The position numbers were made by a program, and so were the translations under genes. From NCBI RefSeq assembly GCF_012927275.1, contig NZ_JABBGG010000002.1, positions 372,001 to 436,000 on the forward strand: a stretch of 64,000 nucleotides of DNA, written 5' to 3'. The stretch is from Massilia polaris (GTDB lineage Bacteria; Pseudomonadota; Gammaproteobacteria; Burkholderiales; Burkholderiaceae_D). Below are positions 1 to 8,970 of the stretch, piece after piece (within the stretch, counting starts at the first letter, position 1; each line of letters opens with the position of its first letter). The notes under the pieces were generated by a model. It was not told where the DNA came from. It saw nothing but the letters and a program-made list of their open reading frames with translations, and did no database searches.

Positions 1-50
1 AAGGCGCGCAGCGCGTCGCGGATCATCTGGTGTTCTTCGTTCAGTATCAT
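1..50 (-). CDS. Acyl-CoA dehydrogenase, N-terminal fragment cut by window edge
   Basis: Reading leftward from the ATG at 50-48 gives 16 residues, MILNEEHQMIRDALRA, before the window ends. This opening (NEEHQMIRDALR) is the typical first helix of acyl-CoA dehydrogenases. It lies 21 bp downstream of the SDR gene on the same strand, so it is probably the next gene of the ivd/aceK/thiolase catabolic operon. No good ribosome binding site is visible upstream. Only the start can be judged; substrate class is unknown. Confidence 0.5.
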   Translation of the reverse strand, partial: MILNEEHQMIRDALRA

Positions 51-71
51 GGTCGCAGGAGGTTGGGTGGC

Positions 72-740
72 TTACCAGGGAAGCGGCGTGCCATCGTAGT
101 TCAGGAATCTGCCGTTGTCGGCAGCGGTAAGGCCGGCAAGCGTGGTGCGCATGCAGGTGACGCTTTGTTCGACGGACAGGTCGGCTTCGTCGCCGCCCAT
201 GTCGGTCTTGACCCAGCCCGGGTGGAAGGCCACGCAGGTGGCGCCTTGCGGGCCGAAGTTCAGCGCGGTATCGGCAAGCACCGAGTTGAGCGCCGCTTTG
301 CTGGCGCGGTACAGGGTGCCGATGGAGCTGTGGCGCAGGCCCATGGAGCCCATGCGCGACGAGATCACCGCCAGTTTGCCGTGTGTCGATGCGACCAGCG
401 GGCCGATGATCGGCAGCAGGCGCATCGCGGCCAGCACGTTGGTGCGCATGACGGCGTCGAAATCGGCTTCGGTTGGGAAGCCGTCGTGGCGCGGGCCGTA
501 CAGGCCGGCGCCCAGGAAAGCCACGTCGATGCGATCGTCGTCGAGCTTCCAGCCGATGGCGGCGATCGCATCGGCATTGGTGACGTCGAGCTGGTGCGGC
601 TCGGCGCCCATCGCGGCGAGCGATGCGCAGTCTTCAGGCTTGCGGGCGGTGGCGATGACGCGCCAGCCGTCGGCCAGGTATTGGCGGGCCAGTTCGCGGC
701 CGATGCCGCGCGAGGCGCCGATGATCAGTGCGGTGGGCAT
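72..740 (-). CDS. Short-chain dehydrogenase/reductase (SDR) family oxidoreductase
   Basis: A 222-residue classical SDR, an NAD(P)-dependent oxidoreductase of the cytoplasm. The N-terminal Rossmann glycine motif GASRGIG lies at residues 8-14, the catalytic tyrosine and lysine (YRASK) at 144 and 148, the serine of the triad at about 127-128 and the structural asparagine at 101. Length is at the short end for classical SDRs (about 250). It sits in the minus-strand catabolic operon downstream of the thiolase, separated by a hairpin repeat. Substrate cannot be read; a role in acyl-CoA or branched-chain acid metabolism is inferred only from neighbours. Confidence 0.88.
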   Translation of the reverse strand: MPTALIIGASRGIGRELARQYLADGWRVIATARKPEDCASLAAMGAEPHQLDVTNADAIAAIGWKLDDDRIDVAFLGAGLYGPRHDGFPTEADFDAVMRTNVLAAMRLLPIIGPLVASTHGKLAVISSRMGSMGLRHSSIGTLYRASKAALNSVLADTALNFGPQGATCVAFHPGWVKTDMGGDEADLSVEQSVTCMRTTLAGLTAADNGRFLNYDGTPLPW

Positions 741-787
741 GGTTTGCGTTTCAGGTTCGATCGGCGATGGTGGTAAGGAAGCGGGTT

Positions 788-815
788 ATGGGTTCCCGCG
801 CAGGCGGGAACCCAT
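788..815. repeat. REP-like perfect hairpin
   Basis: A 12-bp perfect inverted repeat (ATGGGTTCCCGC, 788-799, and its complement, 804-815) around a GCAG loop fills the gap between the thiolase and SDR genes. The GGTTCCCGC/GCGGGAACC core is a form often seen as dispersed intergenic palindromes in proteobacteria. No T-tract follows on either strand, so it is not a canonical terminator. It may stabilise or separate mRNA segments of the operon. Confidence 0.7.
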
Positions 816-839
816 GCTGCGCTTGCGTTGAGCGACGGT

Positions 840-2039
840 TTACGCCATCTCGATCGCCATCGCGGTCGCTTCGCCGCCGCCGATGCACAGCGTGGCCACG
901 CCGCGCTTGCCGCCGGTTTTCTTCAGCGCGCCAAGCAGCGTCACGATGATGCGTGCGCCCGATGCGCCGATCGGGTGGCCCAGTGCGCAGGCGCCGCCGT
1001 GGATGTTGACTTTGCTGTGCGGGATGTCGAGGTCATGCATCGCGGCCATCGGCACCGCTGCAAACGCTTCGTTGATCTCGAACAGGTCGACATCCTTGGT
1101 GGTCCAGCCGGTCTTCTTCATCAGCTTCTGCATCGCGCCGATCGGAGCGGTGGTGAACAGGTTCGGTTCCTGCGCGTGGCTCGCATGGCCGACGATTTTG
1201 GCGATCACGGTCAGGCCCAGCTCGCGTGCCTTCGATTCGCGCATCATCACCAGTGCGGCCGCGCCGTCGTTGATCGACGACGACGATGCGGCGGTGATGG
1301 TGCCGTCCTTCTTGAAAGCGGCGCGCAGCGTCGGGATCTTGTCCAGCTTGGCCTTGAGCGGGCCTTCATCCTTTTCGATGACGGTGTCGCCGGTGCGGCC
1401 GGTCACGGTAACCGGTGCGACTTCCCACTTGAAGTGGCCTTCGTTGGTGGCGTTCTGCGCGCGCCTGACCGATTCGATCGCGAACGCGTCCTGCGCCTCG
1501 CGCGTGAACGAGTAGGTGGTCACGCATTCTTCCGCGAAGGTGCCCATCGAGCGGCCTTCGCCGGTCTTCTCGTTGCGCGAGTAAGCGTCTTCGAGGCCGT
1601 CGTACATCATGTGGTCGAACATCATGCCGTGGCCGATGCGGTAGCCGCCGCGTGCTTTCGGGATCAGGTAAGGCGCGTTGGTCATCGACTCCATGCCGCC
1701 CGCGATGACGACGTCGGCGCTGCCGGCCATCAGCGTGTCGTGCGCGAAGATCGCCGACTGCATCGCCGAACCGCACATCTTCGACAGGGTCACGGCGCCG
1801 GTCGACATTGGCAGGCCGCCCTTGATTGCAGCCTGGCGCGCCGGCGCCTGGCCCTGGCCCGCCATCAGGCAGTTACCGAAGTAGACGTGTTCGACCAGCT
1901 TCGGATCGACGCCCGCACGCGCGACGGCCGCGGCGATCGCAACGGCGCCCAGGTCGCTGGCGGTCTTGGAGGAGAAATCGCCCTGGAAGGCGCCCATCGG
2001 AGTGCGCGCGGCGCCGACGATTACGACTGGATCATTCAT
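840..2039 (-). CDS. Acetyl-CoA C-acetyltransferase (thiolase)
   Basis: A 399-residue type II thiolase, interconverting acetoacetyl-CoA and two acetyl-CoA, or cleaving longer 3-ketoacyl-CoA. The nucleophilic cysteine is C89 in KMCGSAMQ, the catalytic histidine H355 in ALGHPIG and the second active-site cysteine C385 in CIGGGEA; all three are present and length is normal. Its start overlaps the end of aceK by 8 bp, so the two are translationally linked. In a leucine-degradation cluster it would finish the pathway after acetoacetate activation. AtoB/PhaA-type naming cannot be settled from sequence alone. Confidence 0.93.
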   Translation of the reverse strand: MNDPVVIVGAARTPMGAFQGDFSSKTASDLGAVAIAAAVARAGVDPKLVEHVYFGNCLMAGQGQAPARQAAIKGGLPMSTGAVTLSKMCGSAMQSAIFAHDTLMAGSADVVIAGGMESMTNAPYLIPKARGGYRIGHGMMFDHMMYDGLEDAYSRNEKTGEGRSMGTFAEECVTTYSFTREAQDAFAIESVRRAQNATNEGHFKWEVAPVTVTGRTGDTVIEKDEGPLKAKLDKIPTLRAAFKKDGTITAASSSSINDGAAALVMMRESKARELGLTVIAKIVGHASHAQEPNLFTTAPIGAMQKLMKKTGWTTKDVDLFEINEAFAAVPMAAMHDLDIPHSKVNIHGGACALGHPIGASGARIIVTLLGALKKTGGKRGVATLCIGGGEATAMAIEMA

Positions 2040-3855
2040 TGTTAAGGTTCTCCAAAAGAGGTGGGGTATAGGCCGGCGCGGATGCCGGTGCCTGGTTACG
2101 GAAACGGATGTGCTGCGGATACGGGAACACGTCGTCGATGAAGCCGTCCATGATGCGCTGCTTGCACGACTGCCAGAAATCTTTGGTCAACAACTCGGCA
2201 TGATGCTTCATGAAATATTTCTTGATCTTGGCATTGCCCAGCAAAAAGGCGCCAAACTGCTCGGGGAACACGTCGTGCTTGCCGATCGAATACCACGGCT
2301 CGGCCGACATCTCGTCCTCCTCGTTGCGCGGCTGCGGGATGTCGCGGAAATTGCAGTCGGTGATGTACTCGATCTCGTCGTAGTCGTAGAACACCACGCG
2401 TCCTTGACGTGTCACGCCGAAGTTCTTGTATAGCATATCGCCGGGAAAGATGTTGGCCGCGACCAGCTCGCGGATGGCGTTGCCATATTCGATGATGCCG
2501 TGCTCGATCAACGCATCGTTGCCGGCCGCTTCCGCGCTCACGAGGAAAAGGTTCAGCGGCACCATGCGGCGCTCGATGTACAGGTGGCGGATGACGATGC
2601 GGTCGCCTTCGAACTCGACCAGCGATGGCGCGTGGTGCAGCAGCTCGGCGATCAGCTCTTCCGAGAAGCGTTCGACCGGGAAAGCGACGTTCGAATACTC
2701 GAGCGTATCGGCCATGCGTCCCACGCGGTCGTGGTGCTTCACCAGCAGGTATTTTTCCTTGACCTGCGCGCGCGTGGTGTCCTTTGGCGCCGGGAAGAAA
2801 TCCTTGATCACCTTGAACACGTACGGGAACGAGGGCAGCGCGAACACCAGCATCACCAGGCCGCGGATGCCGGGCGCGCTGTCGAAACGGTCGGCGCTGT
2901 GCTTCAGGTGCTGCAGGTAATCGCGGTAGAACAGCGTCTTGCCCTGCTTCTGCAAGCCGAGGATGGTGTAGATCTCGCTGCGCGGCTTGCGCGGCAACAG
3001 CGAGCGCAGGAACTGCACATAGGCCGACGGCACCTCCATGTCGACCATGAAATAGGCGCGCGTGAACGAGAACAGGATCGTGATCTGGGCGTGGTCGAGC
3101 AGGACCGCGTCCATCACCAGCTGGCAATTGCCGTTGTGCAGGATCGGCACGACGAAAGGAAATTCCTGGGTGCCGTTGATGACCTTGCCGACGACGTACG
3201 CCCCTTTGTTCCGGAAGAACAGGTTCGACAGCACCTGGATCTGGTAGTTCGGCTCGAACGCATCGTCGCCGAGCTTCTGCAGCAGGCAGGTTTCGAGCTG
3301 GGCGATGTCGCGGTCGAGGTTGGCGAACTTGCAGTTGAGCTGGAAGTTGGTGACGATGCGCTTGAGCGCGAACATCAGGCCATCGGTGGCCGGGTAGTAC
3401 ACGCGGTAGGCCGGCAGCAGCTCGTCGTTTTCGATGTACTCGGTCGAGATGACCGGGCGCACGAAGATGAAATCGTTGTGGAAATATGTCCGGTGCAAGA
3501 TGTTGCAGCAAACCGAATTGAAGAAGGTCTCCGCCAGCTCCGGCTGCTTATGGCCGGACAGCAGGCCGATGTAATGCAGTTTGGTTTCGCGCCAGACGCT
3601 GTCGGTCAGTTCACTGTCGTCGTACTCGTCCTCGAGCACCTGGACGCACTCCAGCACGCGCTTGTCATAGAAGTCGATGCGTTCGCGCGCGGCCTGCTGG
3701 GCGACGGACCAGTTGGCGGTTTCAAAATGGCGGCGCGCGACCTGGCTAGCCTGGCGAAACAAGCGATAGTGCTTATCGAAGCCATCGAGGATCGTGCGCG
3801 CGATATCGAACGCGATCTGCGAAGACAGCAGCTTAGGAAACGCAGCTTGTTTCAT
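2032..3855 (-). CDS. aceK: Isocitrate dehydrogenase kinase/phosphatase
   Basis: AceK phosphorylates and dephosphorylates isocitrate dehydrogenase, setting the split between the TCA cycle and the glyoxylate bypass. I start at the ATG at 3855 ([10 protein letters not shown]), giving 607 residues, near the usual 570-600; the frame stays open to a TTG at 3879, which looks like upstream leader. Conserved stretches include [15 protein letters not shown] (nucleotide-binding region) and MLYKNFGV...[10 protein letters not shown] (kinase-like catalytic core with its acidic residues). In enterobacteria aceK is in aceBAK; here it lies between ivd and thiolase genes with no aceA or aceB nearby. Confidence 0.95.
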   Translation of the reverse strand: MKQAAFPKLLSSQIAFDIARTILDGFDKHYRLFRQASQVARRHFETANWSVAQQAARERIDFYDKRVLECVQVLEDEYDDSELTDSVWRETKLHYIGLLSGHKQPELAETFFNSVCCNILHRTYFHNDFIFVRPVISTEYIENDELLPAYRVYYPATDGLMFALKRIVTNFQLNCKFANLDRDIAQLETCLLQKLGDDAFEPNYQIQVLSNLFFRNKGAYVVGKVINGTQEFPFVVPILHNGNCQLVMDAVLLDHAQITILFSFTRAYFMVDMEVPSAYVQFLRSLLPRKPRSEIYTILGLQKQGKTLFYRDYLQHLKHSADRFDSAPGIRGLVMLVFALPSFPYVFKVIKDFFPAPKDTTRAQVKEKYLLVKHHDRVGRMADTLEYSNVAFPVERFSEELIAELLHHAPSLVEFEGDRIVIRHLYIERRMVPLNLFLVSAEAAGNDALIEHGIIEYGNAIRELVAANIFPGDMLYKNFGVTRQGRVVFYDYDEIEYITDCNFRDIPQPRNEEDEMSAEPWYSIGKHDVFPEQFGAFLLGNAKIKKYFMKHHAELLTKDFWQSCKQRIMDGFIDDVFPYPQHIRFRNQAPASAPAYTPPLLENLNNE

Positions 3856-3913
3856 CGTATAGGACCTAAACTCCACCAAAAGTTCTAGACCCGGTCTGTC
3901 CCCGCTTCTGGAA

Positions 3914-5098
3914 TTACTTGGTTTCGGCGAACAGTTCGCGGCCGATCAGCATGCGGCGGATTTCGCTGGTGCCGGCGCCAATCTCGTACAGCTTGGCGTC
4001 GCGCCACAGGCGGCCGACCGGGTATTCGTTGATGTAGCCGTTGCCGCCCAAGGTCTGGATCGCTTCGCCGGCCATCCAGGTCGCTTTCTCGGCGCTGTAC
4101 AAAATCGCGCCGGCGGCGTCCTTGCGCAGGTTGCGGACCTGTTCCGGCGACGTGGCGCGGTCGCAGGCCTGGCCGACCGCGTAGACGTAGGCCTTGCAGG
4201 CCATCATGGTCGAGTACATGTCGGCAAGTTTGCCTTGCATGAGCTGGAACTCGCCGATCGGCTGGCCGAATTGCTTGCGGTCATGCACATAGGGAAGCAC
4301 CGCGTCCATGCACGCAGCCATGATGCCGAGCGGGCCGCCCGACAGCACGGTGCGCTCGAAGTCGAGGCCGGACATCAGCACATTGACGCCCTTGCCCAAG
4401 CCGCCCAGCACGTTTTCAGCCGGTACTTCGCAGTCTTCGAACACCAGTTCGCCGGTGTGCGAGCCGCGCATGCCGAGCTTGTCGAGCTTTTGCGCGATCG
4501 AGAAGCCTTTGAAGCCTTTTTCGATCAGGAAGGCGGTCATGCCGCGCGGGCCCGCTTCGAGGTCGTTCTTGGCGTAGACAACCAGCGTGTCGGCGTCCGG
4601 GCCGTTGGTGATCCACATCTTGGTGCCGTTGAGCACCCAGCGGTCGCCCTTGAATTCGGCTTTCAGCTTCATGCTGACGACGTCGGAGCCGGCGTTCGGT
4701 TCGGACATCGCCAGCGCGCCGACGTGCTCGCCCGAGATCAGCTTCGGCAGGTATTTCTGCTTCTGCTCTTCGGTGCCGTTGCGCTTGATCTGGTTGACGC
4801 ACAGGTTCGAGTGGGCGCCGTACGACAGGCCGACCGACGCCGAGGCGCGCGAGATTTCTTCCATCGCGACGATGTGGGCCAGGTAGCCCATGCCGGCGCC
4901 GCCGTATTCTTCGCCAACGGTGACGCCGAGCACGCCCAGGTCGCCCATCTTGCGCCACAGGTCCATCGGGAACTGGTCGCTGCGGTCGATCTCGGCAGCG
5001 CGCGGCGCGATTTCGGCAGCTGCAAATTGTTGGACTGCTTCGCGCAGCGCGGCGATGTCTTCGCCGTGGTCAAAGGTCAAGCCTGGAAGATGCAGCAT
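3914..5098 (-). CDS. ivd: Isovaleryl-CoA dehydrogenase
   Basis: A 394-residue FAD enzyme that oxidises isovaleryl-CoA to 3-methylcrotonyl-CoA in leucine breakdown, passing electrons to ETF. The acyl-CoA dehydrogenase signature [13 protein letters not shown] is at 128-140. The usual C-terminal catalytic glutamate position reads [12 protein letters not shown], as in isovaleryl-CoA dehydrogenases, where the base is instead the glutamate of LDFER, here E248. This substitution is the best evidence for the specific substrate. It is the first structural gene after the MerR regulator, and a palindromic operator lies 56 bp upstream of its start. Confidence 0.93.
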   Translation of the reverse strand: MLHLPGLTFDHGEDIAALREAVQQFAAAEIAPRAAEIDRSDQFPMDLWRKMGDLGVLGVTVGEEYGGAGMGYLAHIVAMEEISRASASVGLSYGAHSNLCVNQIKRNGTEEQKQKYLPKLISGEHVGALAMSEPNAGSDVVSMKLKAEFKGDRWVLNGTKMWITNGPDADTLVVYAKNDLEAGPRGMTAFLIEKGFKGFSIAQKLDKLGMRGSHTGELVFEDCEVPAENVLGGLGKGVNVLMSGLDFERTVLSGGPLGIMAACMDAVLPYVHDRKQFGQPIGEFQLMQGKLADMYSTMMACKAYVYAVGQACDRATSPEQVRNLRKDAAGAILYSAEKATWMAGEAIQTLGGNGYINEYPVGRLWRDAKLYEIGAGTSEIRRMLIGRELFAETK

Positions 5099-5153
5099 GT
5101 CGTCCTCATGGAAAGTGCGGAATTGGAATCGTCAATCATACGCATGTTTGACG

Positions 5154-5169
5154 TTTACGTAAACGTAAG
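5154..5169. promoter_or_regulatory. Putative LiuR-type operator of ivd
   Basis: The sequence TTTACGTAAACGTAAG lies between the 3' end of the merR gene and the ivd start. It overlaps a perfect 16-bp palindrome, ACGTTTACGTAAACGT, at 5151-5166. It shares 14 of 16 positions with the site at 5650-5665. MerR-family LiuR regulators of branched-chain amino acid degradation are known to use TTTACGTnnACGTAA-like palindromes, so autologous binding by the adjacent regulator is likely but inferred. Confidence 0.75.
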
Positions 5170-5189
5170 GTGGCCCGGGCCAGGCCGGC

Positions 5190-5582
5190 TCAGGCCGTTT
5201 CGGTGCTGTGCGCCAGCATGCGGCGGCACTCGTCTTCGTGGGCGGCCACTTCGGCCAGCGCCATCTCGATGTCGGCGCGTTGCTGCTCGAGCGTTTCGCG
5301 CTGGTGGGCGAGCACGGCGAGGAAACGGTTGGTCTGGGCGACGGTGTCCTTGGGCGATTCGTACATGTCGACGATGCTCTTGATTTCGGACAGGGTCAGC
5401 CCGAGCCGTTTGCCGCGCAGGGTCAGCTTGAGGCGGGTGCGGTCGCGCGCCGTGTAGACGCGGTTGCGTCCGCCCGCGCCCTCCCGTGACGGGCTCAGCA
5501 ACCCATGGTCTTCGTAAAAACGGATGGCGCGCGCGGTGATGTCGAATTCACGCGCCAGCTCGGCGATCGTATATGTGACCAT
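5190..5582 (-). CDS. liuR: MerR-family transcriptional regulator, LiuR-like
   Basis: With the ATG at 5582 the product is 130 residues: N-terminal winged helix (YTIAELAREFDITARAIRFYED, residues 3-24) typical of MerR proteins, then a dimerising coiled coil. No cysteine cluster or large effector domain is visible, so it is not a metal sensor. Position upstream of ivd, with palindromic sites on both sides, fits LiuR, the regulator of leucine/isovalerate use in proteobacteria. The frame extends upstream to 5789 but that part runs through the operator and lacks the family fold, so the shorter start is preferred. Confidence 0.85.
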   Translation of the reverse strand: MVTYTIAELAREFDITARAIRFYEDHGLLSPSREGAGGRNRVYTARDRTRLKLTLRGKRLGLTLSEIKSIVDMYESPKDTVAQTNRFLAVLAHQRETLEQQRADIEMALAEVAAHEDECRRMLAHSTETA

Positions 5583-5649
5583 GATCAGGTTTCTGTCTGC
5601 TATTGGTAAAATGCGCTCACACGAATCGCGTACAGCGCTGTGGTTTCCG

Positions 5650-5665
5650 TTTACGTCAACGTAAA
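5650..5665. promoter_or_regulatory. Putative LiuR-type operator in the divergent promoter
   Basis: TTTACGTCAACGTAAA has perfect 7-bp arms (TTTACGT/ACGTAAA) around CA. It lies 68 bp upstream of the merR start and 46 bp upstream of the metallo-hydrolase start, so one site could control both divergent genes. It matches the ivd-proximal site at 14 of 16 positions. Confidence 0.75.
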
Positions 5666-5710
5666 GTGTATTGTAGCGCGCCACTGGCCGTACGGCCATG
5701 AAAGAGCTTG

Positions 5711-6763
5711 ATGAATCATTCCGAATCGCAGCTGGACTATCCACTTGGCGACATGCTGCCCCCGCCGGGCGCCCTGGCTGAACTGGCACCCGGCCTGTGC
5801 TGGCTGCGCATGCCGCTGCCGTTTGCGCTCGACCATATCAACCTGTGGCTGCTGCGCGATGAGTTCCAGGGCCGCAGCGGCTGGGCCACGGTCGATTGCG
5901 GCGTGGCCAACGACACGACCCGCGCGGCCTGGGACCAGGTGCTGGCGCAGGGCGCCGGCTCCGAACCCCTGCTGCGCGTTTTCGCCACCCATTGCCATCC
6001 GGATCACATGGGCTTGTCGGACTGGCTGTGCGCCCGTTTCGGCGCGCCGCTGTGGATGACGACGGGCGAATATGGCTTCGCGCGCATGATGGCCGCGGCC
6101 CTGCCGGGTGTCGACGGGCCTGCCGCGCTGCCGCATTTCCAGCGTCACGGCTTGCTCGACCCGGAGCTGATCGAACGCATGGGCGAGCGCCGCAATTATT
6201 ACCCGTCGCTGGTACCTGCGGTACCGCAGGCCTACACGCGGATGCAGGATGGCGACCTGATCCAGGTCGGCCCGCAACAATGGCGCGTGATCACCGGCTT
6301 CGGCCATTCGCCGGAACATGCAGCCCTGTACTGCGAATCCCTGAACGTGCTGATCTCGGGCGACATGGTGTTGCCGCGCATTTCCACCAACGTGTCGGTG
6401 TTCGCCGTCGAGCCGGAGGGAAATCCGCTGGCCCAGTACCTGGCGTCGCTCGACAAATTCGCCAGCTTGCCTGCCGATACGCTGGTGCTGCCTTCCCATG
6501 GCCGGCCGTTCCGCGGCTTGCATACGCGTATCGCGCAGTTGCGCGCGCATCATGCCGCCCGCCTCGCCGAAGTGCTTGAGGCCTGCCAGCAACCGCAGTC
6601 GGCGGCGGAGATCGTTCCAGTCATGTTCCGCAGGAAGCTCGACACCCACCAGTTGACCTTCGCGCTGGGCGAGGCGCTGGCCCACCTGCATTTCCTCTGG
6701 TACGACGGCGCCTTGCACCGCACAATCGGGGCCGATGGCGTGATCCGCTTCCGTCTGAGCTAG
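5711..6763 (+). CDS. Metallo-beta-lactamase-fold hydrolase
   Basis: A 350-residue MBL-fold protein starting at the ATG at 5711 (AAAGAG just upstream). The metal motif HCHPDH gives H94, H96, D98 and H99; further ligands fit the histidine of GFGHSPEH and the aspartate of LISGDM. The C-terminal third carries an extra helical domain as in glyoxalase II-like thioesterase relatives. It is divergent from the MerR regulator and shares its operator, so a role in the branched-chain acyl-CoA pathway, perhaps as a thioester hydrolase, is plausible. Substrate is not known. Confidence 0.85.
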   Translation: MNHSESQLDYPLGDMLPPPGALAELAPGLCWLRMPLPFALDHINLWLLRDEFQGRSGWATVDCGVANDTTRAAWDQVLAQGAGSEPLLRVFATHCHPDHMGLSDWLCARFGAPLWMTTGEYGFARMMAAALPGVDGPAALPHFQRHGLLDPELIERMGERRNYYPSLVPAVPQAYTRMQDGDLIQVGPQQWRVITGFGHSPEHAALYCESLNVLISGDMVLPRISTNVSVFAVEPEGNPLAQYLASLDKFASLPADTLVLPSHGRPFRGLHTRIAQLRAHHAARLAEVLEACQQPQSAAEIVPVMFRRKLDTHQLTFALGEALAHLHFLWYDGALHRTIGADGVIRFRLS

Positions 6764-6940
6764 GCCAATGACACGCTTCCCGTGTGCCGCCGCTGTCGAT
6801 ATACTAAGCTGGAAGGGTAGGCGAAAAGCTGGCTAAGCGCGGGAACGAATGCCGGAGCCAATGCCGGACCATTGACCTTGTGGCAAAGAATGTAACATTG
6901 TTGTCGAAAGTTCCATTACTCGCGATCGCGGGAGAACCGT

Positions 6941-6969
6941 CTGGAAACATTGTTACGGATAATTTCCAG
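6941..6969. repeat. Inverted repeat upstream of the HTH gene
   Basis: CTGGAAA (6941-6947) and TTTCCAG (6963-6969) form a 7-bp inverted repeat, about 70 bp before the HTH gene. Nearby, AACATTGTT occurs twice as a direct repeat (6895-6903 and 6945-6953) and CGCGATCGCG (6921-6930) is a perfect palindrome. Together they suggest a regulator-binding region, possibly autoregulatory; this is inference. Confidence 0.4.
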
Positions 6970-7036
6970 TTTCGTCACATATGGTCTCATCTTCCCAGAG
7001 ACTGACTTTCATGGCTTAGCATGAAATAGTGCCATA

Positions 7037-7447
7037 ATGAATTCATCTAACGAACGGGAAAGCTTTAGCGAGCGCCTTCAAACGGCCCTGAAGAACGCCC
7101 ATTACTCTCCCGATAGTCCTACCCGGCTGGCCCGCGAATTTAACATTCGCTTTGACGGACGCCCGATTACAGTACATGCCGCTCGGAAATGGCTGGTAGG
7201 CGAGGCGATTCCTACCCAGGAAAAGTTACGCATGATTGCCCACTGGCTCGGCGTTCCTGCCGAGTGGCTGCGCTTCGGCGGCACCGACGGCGACGCCGGC
7301 AGCCATGGCGAACCAGCCAGCGGCACGGCCCGGTTTGAGTCGGCGGACGTTAAATTGATCGCCGATTTGCAAAGATTGGACGAACATCATCGACAGATTG
7401 CGCGAGAATTTATCCGCATGCTGGTCCGGATGAATAACCAGAAGTAG
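7037..7447 (+). CDS. Small XRE-like helix-turn-helix DNA-binding protein
   Basis: A 136-residue protein. Residues about 9-75 form a lambda-repressor-like helical bundle: SERLQTAL, a segment around LAREFNIRFDGRPITVHAARKW that would hold the recognition helix, and EKLRMIAHWLGVPAEWLRFG, the usual end of an XRE domain. A Gly/Ser-rich linker follows, then a charged C-terminal helix (IADLQRLDEHHRQIAREFIRML) likely for dimerisation. It is monocistronic, with repeats upstream. Targets are unknown. The HTH call rests on pattern recognition of the fold. Confidence 0.75.
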   Translation: MNSSNERESFSERLQTALKNAHYSPDSPTRLAREFNIRFDGRPITVHAARKWLVGEAIPTQEKLRMIAHWLGVPAEWLRFGGTDGDAGSHGEPASGTARFESADVKLIADLQRLDEHHRQIAREFIRMLVRMNNQK

Positions 7448-7784
7448 CCTTTTTCATATTGTTGCAGCCAGGCCGGCGTCCCCGCGCCGGTACTTTTGCC
7501 GTTCATTTTGTTGCCCCGCGTGCCTGTTTCCCGGGCCTGACCCGACCTTCGAACCCCTTTCGAACCGCTCCGATACCACGTCCTCCCGGATGTGGGATTA
7601 GCATTTGTCATGCCGAAACAGGCGCCGTCATGCACAATGTCCGGGTCGCCCCCTGCACGTAAATACCTTCGAGCAATTTTTTGCACGTAGAAAGTGCACA
7701 AAACGGTGATAGTGGCTCATAATCAAACAGCACCGCGCCGTATTTTCACCTTGTTCTGCAACGAAGCCGAGGATTAGCCGTCTT
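7448..7784. other. 337-bp intergenic region
   Basis: No coding potential is apparent. A weak terminator-like hairpin (CCGGCG at 7473-7478, CGCCGG at 7485-7490, followed by TACTTTT) could end the HTH transcript. TGCAC...GTGCA arms near 7681-7698 precede the small downstream gene. No tRNA or recognised riboswitch is seen. Confidence 0.5.
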
Positions 7785-7955
7785 ATGAAAAGCAACTACG
7801 CCAATACCGCGCAACTGAAGGACCTGATGACCGCTCCGCCGATGACCGCCGAGCAGCATGCCGAAGTCATGCGCAAGCGGATCCAGCACCGTCGTATGGT
7901 TGAAGAAGCGAAAGATTTGAAAAAAGCGGAGGCCTGGCAGTACGACAAACGCTGA
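7785..7955 (+). CDS. 56-residue basic hypothetical protein
   Basis: An ATG at 7785 opens a 56-codon frame ending in TGA at 7953-7955. The product starts MKSNYANTAQLKDLMTAPPM and continues with a strongly charged helical region (MRKRIQHRRMVEEAKDLKKAEAW). G+C-rich third positions match neighbouring genes, supporting real coding. No Cys, membrane segment or signal peptide is present. Function is unknown. It is separate from ubiX, which points toward it from the other strand. Confidence 0.6.
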   Translation: MKSNYANTAQLKDLMTAPPMTAEQHAEVMRKRIQHRRMVEEAKDLKKAEAWQYDKR

Positions 7956-7992
7956 GGCTGTACCAATCAGCGCGGGAGCGCGCCTGCCGGGC

Positions 7993-8589
7993 TTATTCGG
8001 CGTCGGTGGACGCCTTCATCCCGCCCCAGCGTGGCGCCAGGCCATGTTCAAGGCCAAACAAGTCGATGACCCGTCCCACGGTGTGGTCGACCATCTCCTC
8101 GATGCTCGCCGGCTTGTGATAGAAGCTCGGCAGCGGCGGGAACACAATCCCGCCCATTTCCGTTACCGCCGTCATATTGCGCAAGTGCGCAAGGTTGAAC
8201 GGCGTTTCCCGCACCATCAGCACCAGCCGGCGGCGCTCCTTGAGCACCACGTCGGCGGCGCGCGCCACCAGGTTGTCCGACAAGCCGTGGGCCACGGCGG
8301 CCAGCGTTTTCATCGAACAAGGGGCGACGATCATGCCGTCGGACTGGAACGAACCGCTGGCGATCGAGGCGCCGATATCGCGGTTCTTGTGCACCACGTG
8401 GGCCAGCGCCTCGACATCGCGCCGCTGCATGCCCATCTCCTGGTGCAAAGTGAGTGCCGCGGCGTCGGTGACCACCAGGTGGGTCTCGACGCCGGGCGTG
8501 GCGGCCAGCTGCTGAAGCAGGCGCACGCCATACACCGCGCCGGTGGCGCCGGTGATGGCGACGACCAGCCGCCGGGGCTTATCAGCCAT
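7993..8589 (-). CDS. ubiX: Flavin prenyltransferase UbiX
   Basis: A 198-residue enzyme that attaches dimethylallyl to FMN to make prenylated FMN, the cofactor of UbiD decarboxylase in ubiquinone synthesis. The FMN-binding N-terminus [17 protein letters not shown], the conserved [16 protein letters not shown] segment and the [13 protein letters not shown] motif near residue 145 are all intact. Length is typical. Its start overlaps the 3' end of grxD by 8 bp, so the two form an operon. Confidence 0.95.
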   Translation of the reverse strand: MADKPRRLVVAITGATGAVYGVRLLQQLAATPGVETHLVVTDAAALTLHQEMGMQRRDVEALAHVVHKNRDIGASIASGSFQSDGMIVAPCSMKTLAAVAHGLSDNLVARAADVVLKERRRLVLMVRETPFNLAHLRNMTAVTEMGGIVFPPLPSFYHKPASIEEMVDHTVGRVIDLFGLEHGLAPRWGGMKASTDAE

Positions 8590-8893
8590 CGATCAGGGCT
8601 TTGAGTTCGCCCGATTCGAACATCTCGTTCATGATGTCGGAACCGCCGATGAATTCGCCCTTGATGTAGAGCTGGGGAACGGTCGGCCAGTTCGAATATT
8701 CCTTGATGCCCTGGCGGACTTCAGGATCTTCCAGCACGTTGACGGTGGCGATGTTCTCGACGCCGCACGCCTTCAGGATCTGGATTGCACGGCCGGAAAA
8801 GCCGCATTGCGGGAACTGGGCGGTGCCCTTCATGAACAGCACCACCGGGGTGCTGGTCACGGTTTCTTTAATCCAGGTTTGTACGTCGCTCAT
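8582..8893 (-). CDS. grxD: Monothiol glutaredoxin (Grx4/GrxD)
   Basis: A 103-residue CGFS-type glutaredoxin; C30 of QCGFSG is the single active cysteine. Such proteins carry [2Fe-2S] clusters and partner with BolA-type proteins in iron-sulfur trafficking; a BolA-family gene (ibaG) is present at 32625. Other family marks are the [19 protein letters not shown] glutathione-binding segment. It is the first gene of a two-gene operon with ubiX. Confidence 0.95.
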   Translation of the reverse strand: MSDVQTWIKETVTSTPVVLFMKGTAQFPQCGFSGRAIQILKACGVENIATVNVLEDPEVRQGIKEYSNWPTVPQLYIKGEFIGGSDIMNEMFESGELKALIDG

Positions 8894-8970
8894 GGCTGCC
8901 TCAGTGAAAAAAATGAATGGATGGCGTGCATTTTATAAGAAATTGACGAACGTGACCGCGAACCGGCGTC

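Noticed and set aside
5583-5789. Extended N-terminus for the MerR regulator
   Set aside because: The 69 extra residues cross the operator and divergent promoter and lie before the standard MerR start.
6790-6870. Possible riboswitch-like structured leader
   Set aside because: AATGCCGGA is repeated and some pairing is possible, but no known riboswitch core could be matched and the HTH gene starts too far downstream.
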